Positions 25,007 to 33,134 of a stretch of DNA of 46,842 bases are shown piece by piece (the stretch's first letter is position 1; the number at the start of each line of letters is the position of its first letter). The stretch is from a virus. The position numbers were made by a program, and so were the translations under genes. Where the stretch lies: the IMG/VR virus record IMGVR_UViG_3300017740_000010, positions 1 through 46,842 of that record, one strand, 5' to 3'. The notes under the pieces are model-generated. The model was not told the DNA's origin. It was given only the letters and a program-made list of their open reading frames with translations, and ran no database searches.

Positions 25007-26182
25007 TTATGATTTTTTCTTAATTTTCAACCTAGAACTATCAACTCCAGTAATTGCTCTTACTTTCCAGCCATTAGGCATAGTAGCTTCAGAAGCCACT
25101 GGTTTTACCTCGTTATTAATGTTTTTAGATTTTGCTATAACATCTCTAGTTGCATCGGCTTTGCCTTGCTCGTAAAAGTGCTGCGCTAATCTATCTGCAT
25201 TTCTAGCTGCGTAAATAGCTTTATGATAATCTTCCATATTGGTTATGTTTCCTTCTTTGTCAGTAAATTTACTAATAAATTTAGAAACATCCGTTTGTGA
25301 GTTTATCATTTCTTGTGGGTTTGAAACACTATATCTAAAAGCTTTTTCTCCAACATTAAATTCAAAACCTTTGAATTGTTCTTGAAAAAAACTTTTTGTA
25401 TTGTTTACAAACTCATTTCTTTTTTCTGTTATTTGTTGTTGTTCTTGGTTGTATCGTTGGAAAAAGTCCATAGCTTTTTTCTGCTCATTAGTAACAGATG
25501 GCCTCAACTTGATTTCATCATAATATTTACTTTTCATTTGCTCTAAAAAGTTCTTGGCTTTCGCAACTTCTTCTTTGTATGCAAGCTTTTGCTTACGTAC
25601 AAATCTTTCTTCGTCCGCTTCTTCATCAAAAGCAAAGTTATCTTCCATAACAAAAGTAACTTCTTCATCTGTAAGATGCGGTCTAGTCTTTTTATAATAT
25701 TCTCTAACAAGTAGTTTATCGTCATACTTGTTATAATCTTTATTTAAAGTAACATAATCTTCTACAGTTCCACCTGTATCTTTCATGAATGTTACTAGCT
25801 TTTCTACGTTTTCAGGTAATTCAACACCTGTAACTTTTTCATCTCTTATAGCTTCTTGAGCTTTTTTCTCTAACTCTTTAGCTTCTTCTTTTACTGGCTT
25901 TTCATTTATTACCTCGAGTTCTTTGTTCTCATCTTTGTTTTCGACCTTTTTGGTAATTTCTTCAAGTCTTGGCTCGGATGTTCTCTCCTCCACTTTTTCC
26001 ACATCTTTGGTTTGTTTATTCTCATCCACGACTCCTGTGCTTTGCTTTGGAACGGCATCTTCTTTTATTTCTAGTTTAGTTACTTTTTTTTCCTGTGTTA
26101 ACTTTTTAGGTCTACCAGGTTTTCTTTTCATTGTGAGAGGTTGTTTTGAATCCACCTCTGCCTCTGTTTTTACTTTTGACAT
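25007..26182 (-). CDS. Scaffold-like protein with N-terminal AT-hook
   Basis: A 391-residue, highly charged Glu/Lys-rich protein between portal and major capsid genes, the standard scaffold position. The N-terminal 120 residues are disordered. They contain KRKPGRPKK (19-27), an AT-hook core (GRP flanked by basic residues) that binds the minor groove of AT-rich DNA. Residues 125-330 are helical and coiled-coil-like (YKEEVAKAKNFLEQMKSKYY, later AFRYSVSNPQEMINSQ). The C-terminus is basic (SSRLKIKKKS), as scaffolds use to dock on capsid. It likely guides procapsid assembly. The AT-hook might contact packaged DNA or just be a basic linker. No protease motif is visible. Confidence 0.75.
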   Translation of the reverse strand: MSKVKTEAEVDSKQPLTMKRKPGRPKKLTQEKKVTKLEIKEDAVPKQSTGVVDENKQTKDVEKVEERTSEPRLEEITKKVENKDENKELEVINEKPVKEEAKELEKKAQEAIRDEKVTGVELPENVEKLVTFMKDTGGTVEDYVTLNKDYNKYDDKLLVREYYKKTRPHLTDEEVTFVMEDNFAFDEEADEERFVRKQKLAYKEEVAKAKNFLEQMKSKYYDEIKLRPSVTNEQKKAMDFFQRYNQEQQQITEKRNEFVNNTKSFFQEQFKGFEFNVGEKAFRYSVSNPQEMINSQTDVSKFISKFTDKEGNITNMEDYHKAIYAARNADRLAQHFYEQGKADATRDVIAKSKNINNEVKPVASEATMPNGWKVRAITGVDSSRLKIKKKS

Positions 26183-26199
26183 AATATAATATAATATAA
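26180..26199 (-). promoter_or_regulatory. TTATATTATATTATATT-ATG leader (copy 2)
   Basis: Identical over 20 bases to the leader and start codon of the 263-aa gene (23062-23081). It directly abuts the ATG of the scaffold-like gene on the - strand, in the 21-nt gap after the portal stop. No Shine-Dalgarno sequence. Confidence 0.5.
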
Positions 26200-26203
26200 G
26201 TTA

Positions 26204-28585
26204 TTAAATATTTAAATCTTGATTTTGTTCAAAATTTATGGGTAATAAGTTGTTTTGTTTTTGATCAGCAATAGCACTTTGCTGAGTACCTACTATCTTA
26301 GTTCTTTTATCTTTTCTATTTTCAATTTCCAGTTCGCGAGAAGCTTCTGTATTTACTTTCTGTTGACCTAACTGCATGTTGTAGTTAAATTCTAATTCCA
26401 TTAACTCACGTTTTATTTGAGCCTCTGTTCTCATTCTTTCTATCTCAAATTGAGATTTACCTTTTTCAAACTTAAGTTTAGTATCTAGTTGAGCTTCTGA
26501 TTTTTGTACTTCTGCAAGAGCGGAAGCTTCACTTGCTTGAGCGTTAGCTTGTCCTTGAGCTTGAATATTAGCTAAGTTAGCAGCTTGCGCAGCTTCTGCA
26601 GCTTTCTTACGTTTTAGCTTAATCATTTGATTAGCTAGCTTTAAGTTTCTAACTTGCCTAATATCTATAGCATCTTCTAAATTTATACTACCGCTAGACA
26701 ATGCTGCTTGAATGTTCTGCTCTAATTGCTCTTTTTCTTTTTCATCTGGAACTAAGTCAAAGTAAATGCCAAAATCATACAGGTGTATAGTTGACAAATC
26801 CTCTAATTGACCAACGTTCCATGTTGAAATGCTATTTTTTAAAGCTTCTTTTGTTAAATCAAATTCAATACTATCAGAAGTTCTAAGCACTATGTTTTCA
26901 CAAGTTTTAACAGTTAAATACAAATAAGCATTTAATATATGTTTTGTTGCTGTATTAGAATTAGCAGCTGCAAGTTTTTGTAAACCTACTAAAGAATCTG
27001 AGTTTGGCATACTACCATCTCTAGCTTCATTAAGTCCGGTTACGTCTCTTATCATTTGTAAATAATACTGATATGTAGATATTAAAGAATTTATTTTTTG
27101 ACCACCATCACTTTTAACTAATTCTTGTATTGGTATTCTACCTGGATTAGGATCACCTTCAGTTGTCATTGATCTACCTAATATACTACCAGTTTGAAAA
27201 TACATATTCAAAGCTTCTTTAGCATTATACGTAGTACCGTTTCCTAAGTCTACCTCAGCTAAACCATCAACATCTAAATAAACACCATCAGGTATTACTT
27301 TAGATATTACTTGCTGTATTTTTAAATGAGTTAACTGTATCATATCTGCAAAACCAGTCATACGACTTACAAGGCTTTCTATTCTGCCACCATACATTTT
27401 AGGGCAACAGATATTATAATTCATATTTACTTTAACTAAGTTAGATTTTGGCCTTGTCATATTTTCAGCCATTTTCCACTCTAACATCATATCGTAACCT
27501 AAAACTTTAGCGCCACTATAAAGTACTTCAATTGACCTACTAACTCTATCAAAGTTTTCATTTTCATTTGGATCAAAAGTATCTGGTTTTTCTAAAGCTT
27601 TTTCTAAACCTGTGGTAGTTCTTTTTATTTTAAAAACCTGCTCACTAAAAGTCTTGTATTCAAAATAAAGTATATAAATATAATTACCATCTCTTTTGCC
27701 ATTTCTGTTATATAAGAAGTTTCCATTACCTTGATAGTCTTGTAGCTTTTTAAGTTCTTCACCTGTTAAGTTAGGAAATTGTTTCTTACAGTCTGCTAAA
27801 GATAATGCTTTTACTTCGCCTACATACCATAGGTCTTCAAAATTTGGATCTTCACTATATGAATAAACTAACTTAGAAGGGTCTACATAATCAACTTTAA
27901 CACCTTCAGCTTTGTTCCAAGTTGTTTTAACAGCTCCAATACCTAGTATTACTAAATCTTCTATTACACGTTTTTTCTTTAAGTTATATCTATTAAACTC
28001 TAAAGTATTGTTAATAGCTTCTTCACAAGCTATTTCACTTGCTTGCTTATAGCTTAACTGCATATGAAGATCAAGCTCTTCTTTATTTTCTGGTAATTCT
28101 TCTGGCTTGTTAGTATTGAATAAATCCATACTCAACACGCTTTGTATTTGTGCTAAAAATTCTTTTGCTTGCATATCTCTCAATATGTCTTCTGCGTATT
28201 TAGATCTAATACGTCTTGATTCTGGATCTTGTGCAAAAGCTTTAATATCATAAAGCTTATCATCCATACCGTTAACTACTATGTCTACAAACTTAGGTAT
28301 AATAGGAACAGGTTTCCAGTCTAAATTTAAATAACTTAAGTCACCGTTAATAGCTAGTTCATCTTTGTATTTTTGAACTGGTTGTTCTGCTCTAGCATAT
28401 AATCTACGTAGCCTAAAATTATTGTAATTGCTATTAAACCTGTTTTCAACTCCAGATCTAGTTCCACTAAACCAATCACCTTCAATAGCCATACCAACTT
28501 GGCGGCCATAGTCCATGCTTTGTTTAGCTTCATCAGGTACTACCTGATCTGGAAAAGAACTATAAGTGTTTGTAATTTTCGTCAT
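26204..28585 (-). CDS. Portal protein (crAss-like type)
   Basis: A 793-residue protein 3 nt downstream of the large terminase. The N-terminal region has NFRLRRLYARAEQPVQKYKD, NGDLSYLNLDWKPVPIIPKF and VDIVVNGMDDKLYDIKAF, a block I recognise as typical of crAss-like portals. The middle has a stem/crown pattern with VDYVDPSKLVYSYSEDPNFE. The C-terminal 150 residues form a long Gln/Ala/Lys barrel helix (QAQGQANAQASEASALAEVQ). It forms the dodecameric ring at one vertex through which DNA enters and leaves, contacting the terminase and the ring proteins encoded downstream. Length and position agree with the family. Confidence 0.9.
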   Translation of the reverse strand: MTKITNTYSSFPDQVVPDEAKQSMDYGRQVGMAIEGDWFSGTRSGVENRFNSNYNNFRLRRLYARAEQPVQKYKDELAINGDLSYLNLDWKPVPIIPKFVDIVVNGMDDKLYDIKAFAQDPESRRIRSKYAEDILRDMQAKEFLAQIQSVLSMDLFNTNKPEELPENKEELDLHMQLSYKQASEIACEEAINNTLEFNRYNLKKKRVIEDLVILGIGAVKTTWNKAEGVKVDYVDPSKLVYSYSEDPNFEDLWYVGEVKALSLADCKKQFPNLTGEELKKLQDYQGNGNFLYNRNGKRDGNYIYILYFEYKTFSEQVFKIKRTTTGLEKALEKPDTFDPNENENFDRVSRSIEVLYSGAKVLGYDMMLEWKMAENMTRPKSNLVKVNMNYNICCPKMYGGRIESLVSRMTGFADMIQLTHLKIQQVISKVIPDGVYLDVDGLAEVDLGNGTTYNAKEALNMYFQTGSILGRSMTTEGDPNPGRIPIQELVKSDGGQKINSLISTYQYYLQMIRDVTGLNEARDGSMPNSDSLVGLQKLAAANSNTATKHILNAYLYLTVKTCENIVLRTSDSIEFDLTKEALKNSISTWNVGQLEDLSTIHLYDFGIYFDLVPDEKEKEQLEQNIQAALSSGSINLEDAIDIRQVRNLKLANQMIKLKRKKAAEAAQAANLANIQAQGQANAQASEASALAEVQKSEAQLDTKLKFEKGKSQFEIERMRTEAQIKRELMELEFNYNMQLGQQKVNTEASRELEIENRKDKRTKIVGTQQSAIADQKQNNLLPINFEQNQDLNI

Positions 28586-28588
28586 TTA

Positions 28589-30811
28589 TTATATTATTTG
28601 TGAAAAGGATCCTTTATTATTATATCTACGTATTCCTAAGTTAATGTTTTGTTGAACTCTAGTAGGAACTGGTCTATATTTGTTTTTATTACAAGCCATA
28701 ATGGCTAATCCTGAACTAATAGAAGCATCATATTTAGTTCTATTATTAATATTAAACCTACTCCAGTCATCTAAAGTTTTTTGAAAATACATATCACCTA
28801 CTTTGTTTTCAAGTTGGCCTACGTAATTTTCAATATAATATTCAATAGCAGCAGCGTGCGCTTGCTTAATGTCTTCGCTTGAGTTAGGTATACCACCTAT
28901 TTCTCTTTCAGCTACAGATAATTTGTTGTATATTTTATCAGGACGATTCATACTAAAACCTCTATAACCTCTACGTTTTAAATAATATAATAATCTTGGT
29001 TTATTGTTTTCAGCAAGTATTGGCATACTGTAAAATGCTAAGGCCATTAATACATCTTCAAAAAATATTTCAGCTGTCTGAGGTCTAGCTATATACTCTA
29101 AGAAAAAATGATTAGGTGGTGCGTCTTCCATAGAAAACTTTGTTAATCCATGAAGTGCTCCTTTAGAGCCGCGACCATCAACAGTACCGCTAATGTCGTA
29201 AGAATCACAGCCGAAAGCTCCAATATGTTCGTTACCTGGATATTTAGTTCCATTTTTTGTTATTATATTATTTTGCAGCTTTAATGGTGGAACCCATGAA
29301 ACTAAAAACCTACCGTTTTTGTTTGGGTAAAATTCTACTTGAGAATCTTTAACTCCATCTAACCATTGAAAACTACCTTGTGCTACAGAAGATATATTAT
29401 TTAGTTCTTCGTTAATATCTATTTGTTGATATATTTTAGTTAAATTAAACAAACTATCTTTAGTTTCATCTCTAAATGCGTGAGCTTCAGTTCTTGGAAA
29501 TTGTCTGTAGTACTCGTTTAAAGCATCTTGATCAGATTTTAATCCATCAACTTCGTTGTTCCAGTGTTGTATAACTCCTGTTGTAATATATCCACCATCA
29601 ATTGTTTTGACTGGATCTTTTGGGTTTGTAAAGATAGGTAGTCCGAAAGAATCCATGAATCCTTCGTAGTTCCACTCCATAGGTATGAACAAGCTATAGA
29701 GCCCAGAAGTTGTTTGTCCGTTTTTATTTCTTTTTGTAACGTCTGAATTGTAGTATAGTTTTTTAAAGTTGTCTCCACCTTTGTCTAAAGCATTTGAAGT
29801 TGAGCCCATCATACATTTACCGACGATTCTAGAACCAAGTCTTAATGTAGTTTTTGTAACTCTCCAGTTGTTTAATATATTATCAGGTCTTTCCCATTTA
29901 CCACTTTCGTCATGAGCTAGTATTTTTAGCTTTTCACCATCATAAGAGTTGTCACCTGTGTTTTTCCAGTCAATAGTTGTATCAAGTCCGTCTAGTTCTT
30001 TAAGCTGTTCATTGCTTTCCATCTTTCTTCTAGTAAGCTTGGATGCTGGAACCCTATATGCCAACTCAGTCTTTGGCCGATCCATACCGTCTTGAATTGG
30101 TTTGAAGAAAAATGGATAGTTAACAGATATTGGTACAACCTTATCCGTAAACATTTTTTTAGCATCAGCACCTGACTTAGAGAGTATACCAAATCTACAG
30201 TCTGAGGATATTGTGGCTTGATTAACAAGTTCTGAGCTTGCCATAAAGCTAAATCCAGATCGTCTGTTTTTAAGGTAACAAATTCCGTAACACCTATGGT
30301 CTGCTTTACAGGCTTCCCAAAATATAAAGAATAATCTATTTGACTCTCTGTATTCTGGCGCTCCAATGTCAATTTTTGACCATTGCAAGTACATGTAATG
30401 AGTACCAGTAATGTAAGTATCAATACCATTATTACAAAACCAAAATCCTTTTTCTCGTCTAGTAAATTCATTATCAATATAATCGTACCATTTTTCTTTA
30501 AAATCTAAAGAGTATTCTTCCCAGTCAAATCTTGTTTTAATTCGTTGTAGCTCTTTTGGGTATTCAAATTTTGCCCATCGTTGCTCCTCTTTTTTTTCGC
30601 TTCGTTTAAACGGTTCACTTGCTGCTGGTAGAGCAATGCGGAGACCTTGTATTTCAATGATTGTTCCAATTTTACCTGTTTTACTTATTACTACAAAATC
30701 ATACTCCACATTATAACCATACTCCCACTTTTTAAATCTATTGTTTTTAGCTAATATCTTGGGGTTAATAACATCTTTTATTTCTTTACAAAGAGTTTGT
30801 TCGTAAATCAC
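28589..30811 (-). CDS. Terminase large subunit
   Basis: A 740-residue packaging motor protein: ATPase plus nuclease that cuts and drives DNA into the procapsid through the portal. The start is a GTG that overlaps the previous stop (GTGA, 30808-30811). Visible motifs are a deviant Walker A, KNRRSGFS (181-188); Walker B ILAHDE (297-302); and a coupling-like GSTSN (336-340). The C-terminal nuclease region begins with an acidic strand, FGCDSYDISGTVDGRGSKG, around residue 535. The RRSG-type P-loop and long N-terminal region resemble crAss-like terminases. Portal and capsid genes follow in the classical order. Confidence 0.92.
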   Translation of the reverse strand: MIYEQTLCKEIKDVINPKILAKNNRFKKWEYGYNVEYDFVVISKTGKIGTIIEIQGLRIALPAASEPFKRSEKKEEQRWAKFEYPKELQRIKTRFDWEEYSLDFKEKWYDYIDNEFTRREKGFWFCNNGIDTYITGTHYMYLQWSKIDIGAPEYRESNRLFFIFWEACKADHRCYGICYLKNRRSGFSFMASSELVNQATISSDCRFGILSKSGADAKKMFTDKVVPISVNYPFFFKPIQDGMDRPKTELAYRVPASKLTRRKMESNEQLKELDGLDTTIDWKNTGDNSYDGEKLKILAHDESGKWERPDNILNNWRVTKTTLRLGSRIVGKCMMGSTSNALDKGGDNFKKLYYNSDVTKRNKNGQTTSGLYSLFIPMEWNYEGFMDSFGLPIFTNPKDPVKTIDGGYITTGVIQHWNNEVDGLKSDQDALNEYYRQFPRTEAHAFRDETKDSLFNLTKIYQQIDINEELNNISSVAQGSFQWLDGVKDSQVEFYPNKNGRFLVSWVPPLKLQNNIITKNGTKYPGNEHIGAFGCDSYDISGTVDGRGSKGALHGLTKFSMEDAPPNHFFLEYIARPQTAEIFFEDVLMALAFYSMPILAENNKPRLLYYLKRRGYRGFSMNRPDKIYNKLSVAEREIGGIPNSSEDIKQAHAAAIEYYIENYVGQLENKVGDMYFQKTLDDWSRFNINNRTKYDASISSGLAIMACNKNKYRPVPTRVQQNINLGIRRYNNKGSFSQII

Positions 30812-31080
30812 TTGCTTCTCCCTTCTGCAAAACCTTTAAATGACTTTACTTCTTTTGTTTTATCTTCGCCATTTAATGCAGCTTCTTCTTCTTCAATACG
30901 TTGTAGTATTTCAAACGCATCCATAATACAAAGCTTTTTAGTTGCTGCAGCATTCTTTAATCTATCAGCGCTTATGTCTTCACCTGTATCTACTATAGGC
31001 TCTTTAGCAACTTTAATTAACTCATTAACTGCTTTTTGTCCAGCTTGGATTATATTCTTTCTCGTCTCCTTTGTTTTCAT
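30808..31080 (-). CDS. Small terminase candidate (90 aa)
   Basis: A 90-residue helical protein directly before, and overlapping by 4 nt, the large terminase. It starts MKTKETRKNIIQAGQKAVNE and contains SADRLKNAAATKKLCIMDAF followed by EILQRIEEEEAAL. Position and small helical composition fit a small terminase, which recognises the packaging site. No clear helix-turn-helix can be read, so it may be another packaging accessory. Its first 56 nt overlap the end of the GroES-repeat gene in a different frame, an unusually long overlap here. No other ATG occurs before residue 53. Confidence 0.6.
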   Translation of the reverse strand: MKTKETRKNIIQAGQKAVNELIKVAKEPIVDTGEDISADRLKNAAATKKLCIMDAFEILQRIEEEEAALNGEDKTKEVKSFKGFAEGRSK

Positions 31081-31618
31081 GAGTTAAAGCTATATTATTT
31101 GATTTCATACAATAAAGTCGTTCATCACCTATAATAAACTCAAACTCTGAGTTAGGTGTAAACGTTACAAGTGTTCCAGGTGTTATTCCTACGTCTTCTA
31201 AGGAACTATTGCTATATCTAACTATACCAACGTTAGGTTTCTCTTTTAGTGTGTTAAAACTATCTGTATCATGTACTGGTGAAATAAAGCAATAGTCATT
31301 AAAAGCCTTACCATTATACATGTATATCTGGTTAGGTGCACAAAAATATAAGTCGTCTTTAAAATAAGTTGCGCTATTACGTTCTTTACCTTTTTGATCG
31401 TACCATCTTCTAAACAAGTTATGATGTACATATAACTTATCTCCAACTTTAATAGGTGAGCTATAAGCAGCTGGTATAGAAACAACAACTGCTTCTTTGC
31501 TCACGAATAGGTGGTTTTCTATAGTGGTATTAATAATAAGTGTTTTATCACCTACTTTTCTTATATTGTCATATCTTGATTTAAGAGGTTTGACAATAAA
31601 GCTATATAAGCTTTTCAT
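31025..31618 (-). CDS. Protein with two GroES-like (cpn10) repeats
   Basis: A 197-residue protein that I read as two successive GroES-like beta-barrel modules. Module 1 has AVVVSIPA (43-50), KVGDKLYVHHN (57-67) and DDLYFCAPNQIYMY (88-101). Module 2 has GIVRYSN (131-137), GITPGTLVTFTPN (144-156) and GDERLYCMKSNNIAL (164-178). Each follows the cpn10 order: G-x-V strand, V-G-D-x-V strand, then an acidic turn with a final I-x-M/E-x-x-D-I-L/A strand. Neither has an evident GroEL-binding GGI/L-V/I-L mobile loop. A separate ordinary GroES is encoded at 38769-39029. It might be a cochaperonin, an assembly chaperone for terminase or portal, or a structural reuse of the fold. The similarity is by eye only. 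Confidence 0.6.
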   Translation of the reverse strand: MKSLYSFIVKPLKSRYDNIRKVGDKTLIINTTIENHLFVSKEAVVVSIPAAYSSPIKVGDKLYVHHNLFRRWYDQKGKERNSATYFKDDLYFCAPNQIYMYNGKAFNDYCFISPVHDTDSFNTLKEKPNVGIVRYSNSSLEDVGITPGTLVTFTPNSEFEFIIGDERLYCMKSNNIALTHENKGDEKEYNPSWTKSS

Positions 31619-31842
31619 TAATATTTAAGATCGTATTCAACAGATATAGCCATATTATTATTAAACTTTTTCCAAGGAAGTACTTCGCTAGATTTAGTTA
31701 TAAAAATATTATATGAATTGTCTTTATCGTCAAACAAAATATTAGATATTGTATGACCACCATAAACTTCTTGATCTAAAGAATAATGCATAGCATCATT
31801 TTTATAATCAGAACCTATACTAATCTTCCTTATTACTGACAT
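31618..31842 (-). CDS. Unknown 74-aa protein
   Basis: A small beta-rich protein. I choose the ATG at 31842 (product MSVIRKISIGSDYKNDAMHY onward) rather than the longer frame from 31881, because it shortens the overlap with the preceding gene and begins at the conserved-looking strand. The stop overlaps the next ATG by one base (TAATG), implying coupling to the GroES-repeat protein. The pattern GSDYKNDAMHYSLDQEVYGG then ISNILFDDKDNSYNIFI suggests a compact beta domain. No family recognised. Confidence 0.65.
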   Translation of the reverse strand: MSVIRKISIGSDYKNDAMHYSLDQEVYGGHTISNILFDDKDNSYNIFITKSSEVLPWKKFNNNMAISVEYDLKY

Positions 31843-32092
31843 CTTCTTCGTTTCTTGTCCAATCACCAGTTTGAAGATCAATATTTATATGACCATACTT
31901 ATCTTGTAATTCTTTTTTAGTACCATCTACTGTAACATTAGCATCAGCTAATTCATGAAGTAGTGCGTGTTTTTTAGATTCAAGATAACCTAACTCCATT
32001 AGTATAGAGTTGACTTTATTTTGTTGTTGTTGAATTTTATCTAGTTCTGCTTTGGTAACTTTACCACGCATTCTATTCTTTATATTTGACAT
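31820..32092 (-). CDS. Unknown 90-aa coiled-coil protein
   Basis: A 90-residue protein with a basic start (MSNIKNRMRGKVTKAELDKI), a Gln-rich coiled coil at residues 12-50 and a polar tail (YGHINIDLQTGDWTRNEED). Small coiled-coil proteins like this are frequent upstream of terminase genes in marine phages, function unknown. It follows the 186-aa structural-type gene after 29 nt and overlaps the next gene by 23 nt. The leader is AAATTAAATCAA, without a Shine-Dalgarno. Confidence 0.65.
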   Translation of the reverse strand: MSNIKNRMRGKVTKAELDKIQQQQNKVNSILMELGYLESKKHALLHELADANVTVDGTKKELQDKYGHINIDLQTGDWTRNEEDVSNKED

Positions 32093-32121
32093 TTGATTTA
32101 ATTTAATTGTTTGTTTTTGTT

Positions 32122-32682
32122 TTAGTATATTGCTACTAAATTGGAACCTGATACAACACCTTTTGCTAACATAGGTGCTTTGTCTCCTACAACTGTTCCT
32201 GGTTGTACTTTTGGAAATACTACGTTTGTACCTGCTTCTGTTATTATTTCAACACTTTGTTCTGCATTACCATTATATATTACAGCTCCTCTATCATTAG
32301 TAGCTAAACCTGGTAAAGTTAAACCATCTGCTAAAACAGTAAGTTTAGCACCTGTCCCACCACTAGTTGCTGCATCAAGTGTGATTAAATTATTTACATC
32401 ATAGCCACTACCTGCTGTTATAATTTCTACAGCTTGTAATGTTCCAGCTGCTGACACTTCAGTTATGTTAACTTGAATACCTGTTCCACCACTAGGGGTA
32501 GTTGCACCTGACTGGCCAAGCGTATCGCCTACATCTGATTGATCATAACCAGATCCGACTACACTTATACTAACAGCTTCTATTGCTGGTATTCTTATAT
32601 TTATTGCCCCAGCTATAACTGCCGCAGCGTCGTGGCCAAACACTCTTGGTTGAGCCATCATATTTCCTTCTAAACCTCTCAT
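32122..32682 (-). CDS. Structural-type protein with two GSGY repeats
   Basis: A 186-residue Gly/Val/Thr-rich protein. Two similar repeats are visible: VVGSGYDQSDVGDTLGQSG ending GGTGIQVNITEV, and ITAGSGYDVNNLITLDAATS ending GGTGAKLTVLA. The G-S-G-Y-D followed by a GGTG-strand pattern is common in beta-rich phage decoration, fibre and neck proteins. The C-terminal part (residues 125-186) is a further beta region ending in GVVSGSNLVAIY. Probably a virion surface or accessory protein. No specific homologue can be named. Confidence 0.65.
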   Translation of the reverse strand: MRGLEGNMMAQPRVFGHDAAAVIAGAINIRIPAIEAVSISVVGSGYDQSDVGDTLGQSGATTPSGGTGIQVNITEVSAAGTLQAVEIITAGSGYDVNNLITLDAATSGGTGAKLTVLADGLTLPGLATNDRGAVIYNGNAEQSVEIITEAGTNVVFPKVQPGTVVGDKAPMLAKGVVSGSNLVAIY

Positions 32683-32684
32683 GT

Positions 32685-33134
32685 TTATTTATTTATTTTT
32701 GTTATTTTTTCAGCACCACGACTTCCGAAGTATGCTACGTAAACTGTTACCAGCAATGTTTTTAATAAGTTTATCCATGACTCATCTACATCAAATTGTA
32801 AATGAAATGAATCTACAGCCATCATAAATACAGCTGATGTAGTTAAAAATATTAAAGCTAACGGTCTAGTGTTTTTACTTAACCAAGAATCTGATTTCAT
32901 ATCAGATCTCCATCTGCTAGATACTTCTTTCATTTCAGCTATATCTTGTTCTATAAGCTTCATAGCCTGCTCTTTATCTACTTCATCAATCTTACTATCA
33001 CTTGATATAAGATTTTTTACTACACCAAGAGTTCCTTGATTAGGTAATACGTCGCCTAACGCTTGTAAAACTTTAGGAGCTTTACTAGCTAAAAATGCTC
33101 CTACTTTAGTTTCTTTAAATGTTTTCTTTTCCAT
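32685..33134 (-). CDS. Holin-like 3-TM-family protein (GTA holin type)
   Basis: A 149-residue protein with a soluble N-terminal half and two clear membrane segments at about 91-109 (PLALIFLTTSAVFMMAVDS) and 120-137 (WINLLKTLLVTVYVAYFG). The preceding block RWRSDMKSDSWLSKNTRP is the hallmark, as I know it, of the GTA_holin_3TM family (PF11351) found in gene transfer agents and marine phages. Such proteins would make inner-membrane holes that release endolysin. It lies about 2 kb downstream of the amidase/spanin cluster, where another small holin candidate is encoded, so one of the two may serve a different role (antiholin, or virion membrane protein). Confidence 0.8.
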   Translation of the reverse strand: MEKKTFKETKVGAFLASKAPKVLQALGDVLPNQGTLGVVKNLISSDSKIDEVDKEQAMKLIEQDIAEMKEVSSRWRSDMKSDSWLSKNTRPLALIFLTTSAVFMMAVDSFHLQFDVDESWINLLKTLLVTVYVAYFGSRGAEKITKINK

